From contig JAPTJF010000027.1 of the NCBI GenBank assembly GCA_029339195.1, positions 62,001 to 126,000 on the forward strand: a stretch of DNA of 64,000 nucleotides. The letters are read 5' to 3'. The stretch comes from Micractinium sp. NFX-FRZ (lineage: Eukaryota; Chlorophyta; Trebouxiophyceae; Chlorellales; Chlorellaceae). Positions 21,397 through 32,901 of this stretch are shown piece after piece. The notes beneath the pieces are model-generated. The model did no database searches. It saw only the letters and a program-made list of their open reading frames with translations, and was not told the origin of the DNA. Each line of letters opens with the position of its first letter. The stretch's first letter is position 1. The translations under genes and the position numbers were made by a program.

Positions 21397-23574
21397 TCAG
21401 TGGGCGTATGAATTGGCATACTGGCCCACAGAGCTCATGGAGCCCATGCGGGCCAGCCCCTGCGGCTGCCACAGCGGCTGCGCCGGCGCCGCCTCGCCGC
21501 CGCCGGGGGAGTGTGCAAAGCCGGAGCCCACGGGGGTGAGGCCCCAGCAGCGCTCCACCAGCAGGTGGGCAAAGTGGGCGGCGGCGGCGCAGTAGCTGCT
21601 GCCGTCGCGGGAGAAGAGGAAGGCCTCTCCTGCAGGGGGGCGAGGTGAGGGAGAGGACGGCAGGGTGGTGGTGGTGAGGCGGGTTTGCAGGGCGCAGGTG
21701 GGCTGGCAGGCGCCGCCAAGCTTGCCTCCTGCCTTGCACCGTCGGCACTGGCTGCTTCGTCACCAGGTCGCCTGCCCGCTGCACAGGCCCATCCCCTGCC
21801 CAGCCCGCGACACCCGCGCTGTGCGGCCCTGTGGCAACCGCACCTGTGCAGTCGTATGCGGGGCGCACGTGCGAGGGCGAGCAGCCGCAGCTGTGGCAGC
21901 AGTGCTCAAAGTCGTCGTTCTGCGCCCACCACTGCTGCTCCATGATCAGAATCTTGAGCTGGTCGTCCGCCATGAGGGCGGCGTGCAGCCGGCGCCGGCG
22001 GCGGGCCGCGCGGTCGTGCAGCCACGCACTGTGCTGCTGGCTGTGCAGCTCGCCAGACAGCTGCTCGGCGGCTGCCGCTCCCGGGCAGGCCTTGTCGCCG
22101 CGGCTCAGCTGCTGCAGCGCCCAGGGGAGGAGCCAGCCGACTGCGGGGAGGGGGCGGGGTGGGGTGGGCGGGAAGGGGTGGGCTGTGTGAGCGGGGTGAG
22201 CCGCCTGTCGAGCGAGGGCCAAAAGGCGAGGGCCAGTACATCCTCTAACGGTCTCCCGCACGCCTGCAGAGCGGCGTGCAGCCACACGCCCACGGTCGCT
22301 TGCTCCGCCTGGCCATAGGAGCGTGGCAGTGCTGGGACTACAACCCTTCTTTCTGCTCTCCCTTCCTGACTGCGCGCCCCACACACCCGTCTTTGTGAGG
22401 TAATGCTGCACCCCCGCCTCCAGCGCCATTGCTGCCGCCTCCTCTCGCGAGTCGGAGATCTGCAGGCAGGATAGAGGGAAGGGCAAGGTAAGAGAAGGCA
22501 AGGAAAGAAAGGGCATCGAAAATTGGAGCGGCGGAGCATGTCAGGCGTGGAGCTTCTAGCGGCAGAGCAGGCAGGACGGGAGCTGCGAGTGACAGGGTGG
22601 GCAGGCATAGGCTGACCAGCAGCAGAGAGTGGTGCCGGCTGCAGACGGGGTTGCTGCAAAGCGTCATGCACACCTCGTGCATTACCGTGCTCGTGAGCGC
22701 CCTGTGCTACACTCACCGCCGATGAGCACCAACATGCACGTGCTCGTGCCGGTTTTGCCAGACGCACATTAGCGCCCCTCACGTGCATGCGCGCGCACCT
22801 GCTGCCGGTTGCTCAGCCCTGTGAGCAGCTGTGTGAGGCGGTCGTCGCAGCGGTCGCGCAGCTCGTGGGCGTCAAACCAGTCGGCCAGCTTCAGCAGCTG
22901 CACCACTTGCTCCACCTGTACGGGACATCAGGCAGGGGGAGGGGGGTGGGCAGGTGAACGGGGGGCAGCAGCAGCGGCAGCAGCAACATGGGCAGGCGTG
23001 GGCCTGGGCAGCAGGAACAGGCAGGAGCGCTGCAACGTGCTCAAGGGCAGGCACAAGGGGCGGGATGGGGGAGAACAGCCATCCAGCTGGACAGGGGAAA
23101 GAGCCCAAGGGGCAGGGGGAGGGAAGCCGTAGCGGCGCGCTGCACTGGCCCCTGGCCACCGGACCTGCACCCGGTGTCCGAAGGCTACGACGTGTGCTAC
23201 ATCCATTCCCAAGTGCAATTGCAGCTACAGGCGGCGGGGGCCCTGGCTGGAGCGGCTGCAAAGTGTGAACATAGGACATCCCCAAGATTCACCTCGCATG
23301 TTGTCTGCAGCGCGCTGGCGCTCTGCAGAGCCGCCAGGAACCGTTCCAAGGACAGAGGGGTGACCTGTCCGACGTAGGCACGCAGCGAGTCGAGCTGGGA
23401 ACTGTCAAGTGCCACTATCGCCTTGCCATCGGGCCCCTGCTTGCTGGCTTGCCGCAGCTGAGTCTCCAGCACGCTAGACTTGGCATACATGGTGGACAGC
23501 AGCGGGAACAGGCGGCCCTTGAAGTCAAGCCAGCAATCAGCGCTTGCTCGTGCCTGGGCCATGGCGTAGGCCAT
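21397..23574 (-). CDS. BTB/POZ-like protein, unrecognised C-terminus
   Basis: Five exons in phase: 23293-23574, 22799-22915, 22387-22459, 21844-22140, 21397-21629; 333 residues. The N-terminal third looks like a BTB/POZ fold: LDFKGRLFPLLSTMYAKSSV, then IVALDSSQLDSLRAYV, then VEQVVQLLKLADWFDAHELR followed by DRCDDRLTQLL. The helical LADWFDAHELRDRC end is the most telling part. BTB domains dimerise and often recruit substrates to Cullin-3 ligases. The rest is not recognised: a helical Ala/Arg-rich stretch, a Cys-rich segment (CCHSCGCSPSHVRPAYDC, near residue 240), then SRDGSSYCAAAAHFAHLLV. The start at 23574 is the first Met before the BTB-like region; the frame is open further upstream. No paralogue is present in the window. 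Confidence 0.6.
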
Positions 23575-24545
23575 GACGTCAATCCAACAGCAACCGGGGA
23601 GCAGGGGAATGCGGTGCGGAAAGGGCCGACACGGTTGGCAACGCGGGCAAATGCTTTGCTGGCGGCGGCTGGCCACGTCACTTCCCAGATGCATGCACCC
23701 TGTCCTGGAGCCAGCACTCCTGGCATGAAATTTGACGGGGTTCTCCTCTCCTCACTGTGTGGGTAGTAAACAACGGCTGACACTGTGTCGGACGTATGCT
23801 CTGACAGGGGTGGCCTTGTGAATGCCGACGGCGCAGCACCCACAGTCGAGCCTGGATGCAGCCGAACTGCGGGGTTTGCAGTCTGTGTGCAGGAGCAGCT
23901 GAAAGCACTTTTGCGGCCGAGTACTTGATTTTATTGTGAAGTTGGCACAAACAAAGTGCTAGCTCGCGCGGTCTGCAGCAGGCACCCCTCTTGCCACGGC
24001 CGCTAGGCTGGCCATGCAGGGCACCCAGGACACTACTTCCCTAGCAGGACTGATAGGGTACCAGGACATTTTGAGTGGCCAATAACGAAGCGACTGTGCC
24101 CACCCAAGAAACTCTTGATGCGCTGGTGTCCCAGCGGCTACGCCTGGTAGCTCTTGCACCGCCAGCCTCCGTCTCGTCAGCCCGCCGCTGTTGACATCAC
24201 CACTGCCAGTGCGCTCCCTGTCGCAGATCTGCTGGCCAACATTTGTATAGTTACATCAACAACATGCTGCAATGAGGACCTAGGAACGCCAAGAGCCCTT
24301 GGAAAGCACTGGCTGGGTTCTTGCGCCCTTTTTTCCCCGCCACGTAGGCGCCGCCATCCTGATGGTGCATCTGGGCAATCCTTGCTGCTTCCGCTCTGCG
24401 TTGGTCTTCCGAGTTTCCCGGTGTCCCCACGACACATACAAAGCTTGCAGACCCCTTAGCCGTCACAGTTCTGGCGGAAGGGTGTGAAGCTCGCGCGCTC
24501 TGGAGCCCGTGTCAGTCCCGTAGCACCGCCATCAGAACCTACACG
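23575..24545. promoter_or_regulatory. Divergent intergenic region, BTB / FNR-like
   Basis: This region holds both upstream regions of two divergent genes. It is less GC-rich than its surroundings and contains no exon I can support. Confidence 0.45.
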
Positions 24546-27500
24546 ATGTTTAAAGCCATCTCTCAACGGGTGAGCGCCGGCAGGCCCGGCCGCACTGCCC
24601 AGCGCCTCTGTCCGTGAAGCGGGCGCTTCCTGACTAGCCCACACTCTCCTCCTTGTGCAGGTGGCGCAGCCGGGGTGCAGCAGCAGCCGCCAAAGCCACA
24701 GCAGCAGCAGGTATGTTGCCGCCGCCGCCGCTGCCAGCTGCCTGCCGCCTGCGCTCTCCGGCGCTGGCTGCCTGCTGCACTCCAGCCTTCCACCACTGCT
24801 AGCTGCCTTCCTGCTGCTTCGACAGACCCAGAAGGTTACAATGGACTATCTGTTCCTGTAAAGCAGCATGCTCCCCGCTGCCGATCTCACCCCTGCACCG
24901 CAGGCTGACGGCGCCTGCGGCATGGCAGCCGGCTGCGGCGGCGGCAACGGCACGGCAGCAGCAGCACGCGCCGCGTGGGCAGAGCTCGGTGGTGCATGCA
25001 GTGGTGGATAACGATGAGGACCTCTGGCAGCACGCCGATCGTGACAAGTGGTACCAGGCCACGTGGTGCGCCCTGGACCAGCCCGACTGGAACCCCGCCC
25101 GCTTTGTGCGCAGCACCCAGCTCGCACCCGGCGTCAGGTGGGTGCGCACTCGGGCCTGCTTGTGGTGTGCGTGGGACCACCCTGTGTGCTGCTTGTGGGT
25201 GCGCGAAGGTGCAGGCGTGGTCGGGCCGGCGCAGTGGGGACCCTTTACCGCGACGCCTCTGTCCCTGCCTCCCCATTTTCCTGAGCTCTCAGTAATTGTC
25301 TCCCCCACTCCTGCCCGCACTCCCGCCCGCTCTCGCGTTCTAAGTGCCCTTCTTTCCCCCGAAGAGTGTGTGGCTCTACCTCATCAACCTGCCCGGTACA
25401 GGCAGGTAGTCCTGGAGATGTTCAGTTCAGCCGGCAGAAGGTGCCTCTGCGCAACGCTTGCAAGCAAGCTACCCTGTCCATCACGCCCCCCTGCCCCTGC
25501 TACCTTTACTGAAGTTGCAGGTGGTTGAGCGCAGTCCTCCTGTGTGCCAGCCCCCATCTCCTTTTCATCCTTTCGCCCTGCCTTTCAAACAGCCGCGCTC
25601 TATGTATGGAACACTGCAGGGAGGTGGTCCTGGAGTGTGAGATCAGCCGGGAGAAGGTGCCGCTGCGCAACGCGTACAAGCACGTGGGGCAGCGCGCCAG
25701 CGTGCGCGTCAACAGCGGCACCGTGGCAGAGGTGGCCACCGCCGGACCGCCCTTCCCGGAGGTGCGTGCGGGGCGTACGGGGTAGGGTTGTTGCGGGTGC
25801 TCTATGTGGGGACTCGGGCACTGGGTGTGCGGTCCGCGTCAACAGCGGCGCAGCAGTGGCGAGAGTGGTGGCCACCACTGTGGTGCGCCGTTCACAGAGC
25901 AGCCACCACCAGGGGAATGGGTGCGCGCCTGCGTGTGACCCCCGCCATGCCACTGGCCCTTACACCTGCACTGGTCTGTGACTGCGTAAGGTCTGGGGCA
26001 CGATGCCTGCCTCCCGGTCTCCCCGCTCCTCCCACCCCCTGGCTTCCCACCTCCCATTCTTGCCTCCCTCGCGCTCCCCACCCGTCCGCAGAATCTCAAC
26101 AAGGCGGCGCTGCTGCGTGTGCGCGGCGACATCCGGGCAGAAGAGACCAAGGTGAACCTTGAGAGAAGAATATGTTTGCATTGGGTTGCATGGGTAGCGC
26201 GGGTGGGGGAGATGGAACGGTGGCGGCGGCCTGCATTTCAGCCTGCCTGCCTGCCTGCCCAGTTGTCTGCCTTCTGAGACCCTGCATGCACAGTCTCATC
26301 TCCAATTCACCCCCTCCCTCTGCGCCTGCAGTCTGTGAAGGAGCTGTACTCGGTGCTGGTGGAGCTGCCGCTGTATGTGCGGGAGGCGGAGGCGCCTGAG
26401 CTGTACAAGATGAGCGACGAGGACGGGGTGGAGGTTGGGCCTTTTGTGGTGAGCCCACGTGGGAAACCCGGATGTGTGGTCGGGGGGCAAGGGGTGATGC
26501 GGGGGCGGGGCTTTTGACAGCGAGCAACAGCGAGGGCCACAAACAAGCGTGGAGCCTGTGTTTCGAATGCTGATGTGGAGGGGTGCCGCCCCTCCAAGCC
26601 GTGTCTCCCCTACTCACAGGCATGCGCCCCCCACCCCCACCCTCTCTTTTTCGCTTTGGCAGGGTGCCGGCCTGAACCTGCGTGGCCCCGTGTCCGCCGT
26701 CTTCCTCTACCCCACCATCGTCATGTTTTGCGAGGTGAGGAACCACTCCCGGTGGTGCAGCAGATGCCCTCATGCATGTGTGTATGTGTAACCTTTAGTT
26801 TGCCTCAACTGGCAGCCTCTCGTCTCAGCTCAAGCCTAGTCCACCTGTTGGCTCATTCCTGTTGACTGTCAATGATGTGCAGGGTGCCGGCATCGCGGCT
26901 GCCAAGGCGTTGATTGAGGCGGGCACTGACCCACGTGGCCTGGGCTTTAAGCGCCGCCAGGACGTGCGCATGTACTACCGGGTAAGGAGCATAGGGAGGT
27001 GCAAGAGTGTGGAAAGGGGATGGCGAAGGAGGGGGACGGGAGGGAAAGGCGGAGGGGCTTGTTGGAAAGTGAGTGAGTCATGCAGTGGCTGCGCCTGCGT
27101 GCCCTTGCCACCCCCACCTCCGCTGCACGCACCTGTGCTCCTGCAACACCCTGCATCCTTGGCCGCAGGCCCCCAACGAGGCGTCGCTGTGCTGGCGTGA
27201 GCGGTACGAGCAGTGGGGTGAGCGGTACGGCGTCCAGGTCATCACCTCCACGCGCGACACATTTGCCGACATGTTTGACGACGACGAGACGCTCATGTAA
27301 GGATTGTGTTGTTGCATAGCATGCTGATGTGGCTTGGTCTTGCATTGCGCCGAGTTCCCCAGGTGGCACACGTGTGTTGTGTTGTGTGTGTGTGTGCACC
27401 CGGTCTTTTCCTGCGCTCGATGGGAGCCTCTTCCCCTGCCACAGCTGCCCGTACAGTGGGGGTCACACCTTAACACTGCTGCCGCCGCCGTCCTCACCTG

Positions 27501-28134
27501 CCCTCCCCGCTTCTCCCTCCCACCCTGTCGTTGCATCCACCTGTTCCTAACACCTCTGCAGGTACGATCCCGACACCACCGCCGCCATCATCCTGGTGGG
27601 GGGAGACGAGGAGGCTGAGGCGGCGGCGGCCGAGGTGTGCCGTGAGGCGGAGATCACCGTCGTGGTGAAGCAGAGCGAGGAGGCAGCGGCCACAGAGTAC
27701 CTCATGTGAGTGTTTGTTTTTGTTGTGTGGTTGAATTGTGTTAATTGTGTTGGTGAAGCGACAAGAAGGGGGCAGAGATTGGCAGCCGTGGTGAGGCAGC
27801 GCGGGATGGCAGCTGCGATTGAGCATGTTGAGTGAGGGCCTGACTCTTGGAGAGTAGATAGGGGAGTTTTGGGGCGCAGGCGATGGGCAGGGCGGGATAC
27901 AGCAGGGGTTTTGCAGGGGGAGGCGGGCGATGGGGGGACTCAAATGAGTGCGGGGGCAGGGGCAGCAAGGGGCAGGGTCGATCAGGGGTGGGGCCTCTAA
28001 TGGGGCGTTGCTGGCTGGTTGCCGAGCATGTTGTCAACCTTGCCTCCTGGCCCCGACACGGCTTGATTTCTGATGCCCTGCTGTTGCCCTCTGTCCCCTG
28101 CTGCTGCCGCAGGTTTGGCAAGCCAAGGGATTGA
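24546..28134 (+). CDS. FNR-like FAD/NAD(P)-binding oxidoreductase, plastid
   Basis: Eleven exons in phase: 24546-24569, 24661-24710, 24904-25137, 25620-25761, 26092-26151, 26332-26448, 26663-26734, 26883-26981, 27169-27296, 27562-27705, 28113-28134; 363 residues. The N-terminus (MFKAISQRVAQPG, Ser/Arg/Gln-rich for about 60 residues) suggests plastid import. The body resembles the ferredoxin-NADP-reductase-like plastid proteins of plants (the PKIWI502 group). It has a beta-barrel-like part with VVLECEISREKVPLRNAY and GQRASVRVNSG, the segment VGPFVGAGLNLRGP, then a Rossmann-like half with VMFCEGAGIAAAKALIEAG and AIILVGGDEEAEAAAAEVC. The classical RxYS FAD motif is not obvious, so catalytic activity and substrate are uncertain. 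Exon 4 has eroded copies in both flanking introns. The last exon codes only seven residues. Confidence 0.78.
25404..25464 (+). repeat. Upstream copy of FNR-like exon 4 start
   Basis: About 61 bases resemble 25622-25681 (codons for EVVLECEISREKVPLRNAYK), with some ten mismatches. It lies in the preceding intron, 218 bases upstream. Confidence 0.75.
25834..25878 (+). repeat. Downstream copy of FNR-like exon 4 end
   Basis: This resembles 25705-25740, the codons for RVNSGTVAEVAT near the exon end, with an insertion and few mismatches. It lies in the following intron. Confidence 0.65.
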
Positions 28135-28804
28135 GGCTTGCAGCGCTGCATGCCAAGCAGATGCCAGCTCCCTACCAGCAGCGCCTGCCCGCCCCTGCCT
28201 TTGAATCTGCCGATGCACATATACTGCCCGCTGCCCAACAACAAGGGCATGCTTGGGGCAAGGAAACGAGATTTCGGACGCCTCTGGCCTCCCCCTACGC
28301 ATCAGTTTGTTTTTGAATGCTGTTTTTGCTCATCGAAACGACTACGTCCCTTCCGGCAGCAACGCATGCCCCGGCCCTTTCTGCTCCTCAGTCCACTGCT
28401 GCCCTCCGTCGTCTGAGGCACCTGGCCTTGTTTATGCCCCGCCTCCTGCCAGTTCTTGTGTGAGCCGCACCCCAGTGTGACATGCTGCTGCGGCTCGCTT
28501 AGCCCTTGCTGCCCGTGCGGCATGTGCGTGCCCTTGTGCACAATTGTGAAAACTGTACATGGATCTGTAAGCAATGACGTGCGCACAATGAGGTATGTGA
28601 CCCGTGCGCCGACTCCGGGCGGACGGTAGCGCAAGCGTCCGGTGGCAAAACCCTGCAGCACTCAAGATGAAATGAACAACGGGACCAGAGCAGCCAAAAC
28701 GTATTTGAAAACGAAAGGAAATGAGGCTAAGATAGAAGATGGCGTGCATTCGACATGACAGGCAGGCGGGGAGCATGTGAGGCGGCCGTGCCCTGCATCG
28801 TGTT
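28135..28804. other. Convergent intergenic region with TGTAA
   Basis: This region contains the 3' UTR of the FNR-like gene, with TGTAA at 28566-28570, and downstream of the MYND-A stop an out-of-frame stretch at about 28660-28740. On the minus strand that stretch would encode a hydrophobic segment (see findings). No other gene is supported. Confidence 0.5.
28566..28570 (+). promoter_or_regulatory. TGTAA polyadenylation motif
   Basis: It lies about 430 bases after the FNR-like stop, in a plausible poly(A) position. Confidence 0.4.
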
Positions 28805-31800
28805 CTAGCTGCCTGCCCCAGCAGCCGGCATGGCCTGTGCTGCCGCCCGCGCTGCCTGCCGTGCTTGCCCCAGCGCCGTGCACACGGGTCGGTGCCCCAA
28901 CGGCCCCCGCCAATCGGCTGTCGCGCAGGCCGGCCCGCAGTACCACACCGTGCGGCAGCCGCCGCACCGCTTGCTGCCTAGTTGCTCGCCGGCGCCAGGC
29001 CCACCCTCGGCGCCCAGGTTGGCGCAGCGCAGGTAGGCGCAGCTGCGGGTGGCGGCCGCCTGCGCCAGCTGCAGCCGGTCGGCGGCCTGTTGCTCGGGTG
29101 CATGCCATTGTTGTAGCAGTAGCTGAGCCGCTGCAGTTGCCGCTTGCAGTGCCTCGTCTCGATAGGCAGCCCACAATTGAGCTGCTGGCAGAAAGTGCTC
29201 AAGCCTGCGCAGCTCATCTGGAGTAGGCAGTACCATCGACCAAACCCACTCCCGCACAGCATTCGGCAGCTGTGGGGCCGGGCGCGGGCTCATGTCGTCT
29301 CCAGTGCTTGCCAGAGCTGCTGCCGCTAGGTTGCAAACGTTGTCGAGGGCCGAAAGAAGCATATAGGCTTGCTCGCTGAAGTGCACCTGTGCGACAGCAT
29401 GGGAAGTCGATGTTTGTCAGCTTTGTTCCCCCCCCGCCGATGTGTTGACCATGACCATCAAGTTGCCCTGATGTCTCACACACCAGCGCACCTGCGGCTT
29501 GGCAGGGACATGTGCCCCAACAAGGGCGGAAGCTACGTCGTGGCCGCTGCCCGCTGCCAGCAGAGCCTCTGGCAACGACATCAGCTGTTGCATGGTGCCA
29601 TCTTGAAGCAGCGCAGCGCACACACGGGGGCATTGTGCAGCCGTGGCGATCAGCCTCAATGCCATGCTGAGCTTGCATTCCAGAGGTAGATCTCCGTGCA
29701 GCTGCAGGCACGTGAAGGGGGGAAAGGAGTGGCAGTCTACTTGGCGGATTGTGTTATTGTGTGAATTGCACTGGTCATACTGTGCCAAGCTAATCCATGC
29801 AACTAGGGTCCATGAAAGATGGCATCGTCTGGCAAGCCCCGCTGCAAGAGCTGGCAACCAAGCGGCACTGGCAACATCTCACCGTGGTCTGCAGCAAGGA
29901 TGCGATGTCTGCCGTCACGGCAGAGCTCACGGCTGCTTGTGGTGCTTGTTGTGCTGCACGGACGAGCTGGTCAGCCCACGTTAATGAGGTCGCTGCCCTC
30001 TCCTGCACGTCATGCATGTCCTGCACGCTGCCCATCTTGGCGGACAACACCATTAACGCCTGCAGGTGTGCAGCGCGTGCACCCTCCAGCTGCCTGCACG
30101 TGAGTGGCGAGCAGTCCGACTTGAGTCAAGCGCAGCAATTTGTGCTTCGCTTTAGCTGACAGATCAGCAAGCAGACACAGACAGCAACAGCTGCCTTAGG
30201 TGGGAGACATCTAGTATGCTCACGTGCAAGCAGCGTAGGTGGCAGCTCTTGTCAGTCGAGTACACGGGTAATTGAGCTGGCAACCCTCTCTTGCCTCACT
30301 TCTTGAATGCGTGGATGGGCCTACCTGGCTGATGTGGGGGGTTGGCTGCCCTCCGCTGCCGCGTGCCGCTTGCTAAGTGTGCTTGAGCCCTTCACAATGC
30401 CAAGCACGCAGCCTGCTGTGCGCAGGATGCCGCCCCAGCCATGCACCCATGGAAGCGCACCGCCCTCGTCGCTGCTGGGCTGCAGGCTGGCAGCCCAGTG
30501 CACCAGGCGGCACACTCGAGAGTGCAGTCCCAGCGCCACCGGCAGCACCCCTGCCAGCTCAGCTGCTAACTGCTCACGTGGCGCGGAGACCGCCCAATGC
30601 CCCAGGTCCAGTTCAGCCAGGTACTGATCTCCTGCTTCGGCTGCCATAGATGCGAGGGTCGACACAACATCAGAAACGCCTGCAAGCTCCTCTGCACCAA
30701 AGGGTTCCTGCTGCTGCTGCTGCTGGCCTGCGTCGACTCCCTCAGGTGCCGGTCGCTGCACCACCAACGGGAGCAGCCGCAGAGCTGCGTCTGCTGCTGC
30801 CAGCAGCGTGCTGAGCTGCTCCACGCTTGTGAGCGGGCGAGGTATTGCTGTGGTTGCTGTGGCAGCAGCGAGCCGCCACTCAGTGAGCAGGCAGTGCTGC
30901 CTGCACAACGCAGGACTGAGGTTGGCAACCGCCTTCAGTGCTGCGGCCAGCCGTGGGAACAGGCGCAACACCGGCCAGCTGCCCGCCTCGCGCTCTGCGT
31001 GCTGCCAAGCTTGCAGCGCACGTGCTGCTGCCAGCCATGCTGGAACAAAGGTTGCATTGGGGACGGCTGCTGGCGGGACTAGCGGCAGCTGCTTCACCAG
31101 CTGCGCGCCAAGCCTCTGTACTGCGGCCAGCGCCTGCCCCTGGCGCAGCTGCTGTGCAAGTGCTGCCGACAGGCACCGGGCGCTGAACAGCATGTCCACT
31201 ACGTTTAATCTCAGCCAGGATTTCGAAGAACTGTGGCTGATGATCTGCGAGCCGCCTGTGGAAGCCTCCAGAGGAGCCACCAAGGGCACCGCTGCTGCCA
31301 GGTAGAACCTGGCCAGCTGCACCAGCCGGCGCGGCAGCGCAGCGTCTGCCTGCACTGCTGCCTGCACGCCGCTGAATGCTGCATGGCCGTGGTGGAGCAG
31401 CTCTGAGCAGACAATGACAAAGGGGTCCATGAGCAAAGGCGGCTCTGAAAGGGGAACACAACGAGCAGAGGTGTCAGCCTCAGTGGTGTTGCACAGTCAC
31501 TGGCAGCAAAGCACCCCACACGGCTTGCAAGCTGCACTGCTGTGGCTCACCAGGCAAGCCGCGCAGGTGCGGAGCCATCTGAAGCAGGGTGCCTGCCAGC
31601 GTTGCCAACCAGCGCACCGTCTCCGCTGGTGGAAATGCGGTGGACAGAGCCTGGGCCGAGGCGTCCACTGTGCGCCCGCTCAGAGTATGAAATAGCTGGG
31701 ATGCTGAGTTGAGGATGTTGCATAGCAGGCGCTGGCGCTGCCCCTCAGCTGCAGCCTCCAACAGTTGCCGGCCGCTCCCAAGAAGCAGCGCGACGCCTGG

Positions 31801-32340
31801 CAACAAGCCTTGGCAGTCGGCAGCGCTGCACTCCAAGGCGGTCAGCATGATGCTCGCAGCGTTCAAAGTGTCCAGACCTGCCTCCACCTGCTGCTGCGCG
31901 GCAGCGGGGCCCGAGGCACCCTGCATGGCGCGGCGCGCCTGCCCATCCAGCCGCGCCAGCAGCGGCCCCAGCTGGGCCAGCTTGCTGCAGCCATTGGAAA
32001 AGGATCCGAGGTAACAGCAGCAACCCCACTGCTGTTGACGGCACGGCGGCAGTTGTTTTCTCGACAGGCGCAGAGGCAAGGTTGGCGTGCAGGGCACCCC
32101 TGAGCGATACTGACGCCTGCGCGGCGGCCACCCGCTGTTCGGGCCTCACCCGCCCAATCGCCGGCTGTCCGCGCTGCTGCAGCTTGGCGGCCCTGCTTCC
32201 ACGTATGAACTGAAGCTGGCAACGAACACCCTGCATGGTGCCAGAGCCTTGGCAGGCGGCAACGCGCTTGGGTGCCTGCCCAGCAGTGCCAGCACCCCGT
32301 CCAGGGCGCGGGAGACCTCGAGCACAGAGCGAGTCGACAT
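28805..32340 (-). CDS. MYND zinc-finger protein A
   Basis: Six exons in phase: 32150-32340, 31551-31984, 30325-31444, 29883-30093, 29492-29701, 28805-29386; 915 residues. The N-terminal 800 residues are helical and Leu/Ala-rich, with no named domain I recognise. The C-terminal MYND finger (about 836-888) shows CAYLRC, SKRCGGCRTVWYCGPAC and GHRPVC, the usual Cys/His spacing. MYND fingers mediate protein binding, often in chromatin or co-repressor complexes. Exon number, phases and sequence blocks (for example KLAQLGPLLARLDGQ and CPRVCAALLQDGTMQQL) match the neighbouring paralogue B. Unlike B, this protein stops after MPAAGAGS without a membrane tail. The start MSTRSV was chosen by analogy with MSTPGL in B; the frame is open upstream. 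Confidence 0.85.
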
Positions 32341-32901
32341 GATCAGGCACAGGCAGAGTGGCAGGAAGCGGAGGAGGCACAGAGCTTGGGCTCGCGAGGT
32401 AGAAGGCACCCTCTACCTGGCGCGTCCCTTGAAAGCATGCCCTGCACGCTTACAAAGTCAGCAATCTGCGTCTGGTTTGGAAGAACGACCCGCCTTATGA
32501 CTGCACCCTCTCTTGCATATGAGTTGGCCGGCGCTTCCGTCCGGCGCTCCGCCGCCGCCGCCGTGCCAGACACGGCCCCAGCTGCCGCCAAGTTAGTACA
32601 CCTTCAATAGGTGTGAATTCCATTACAGCAGTGTAGAGCTATACAGGGAAAGGTGAGGTGAGGGCAGGTTCATGACGGAGAGCAGAGGAGGCTATCCAGT
32701 GAGTGCAGTCTTTGTGCCAGTCGGTGGCCTGCCAGGGACTGCCAGGGTCTGCCGGCGGGTGCCACAGCTCAGCATTGCGGGCCTTGAAAGTCGGCACACA
32801 CAGAGCAGCCAGGTAGGCAACACGACAAGAGGCTTATCAGGATGGACATGCAGGGAACTTGTAAGGCGCACCCAATCAGTGCAGCGGATCGCCGCCTGCA
32901 T
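32341..32901. other. Intergenic region between MYND-A and MYND-B
   Basis: This holds the upstream region of MYND-A and the 3' UTR of MYND-B, with TTACA (TGTAA on the minus strand) at 32623-32627, 275 bases after the B stop. No gene is seen. Confidence 0.5.
32623..32627 (-). promoter_or_regulatory. TGTAA polyadenylation motif for MYND-B
   Basis: TGTAA read on the minus strand lies 275 bases downstream of the MYND-B stop. Confidence 0.45.
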
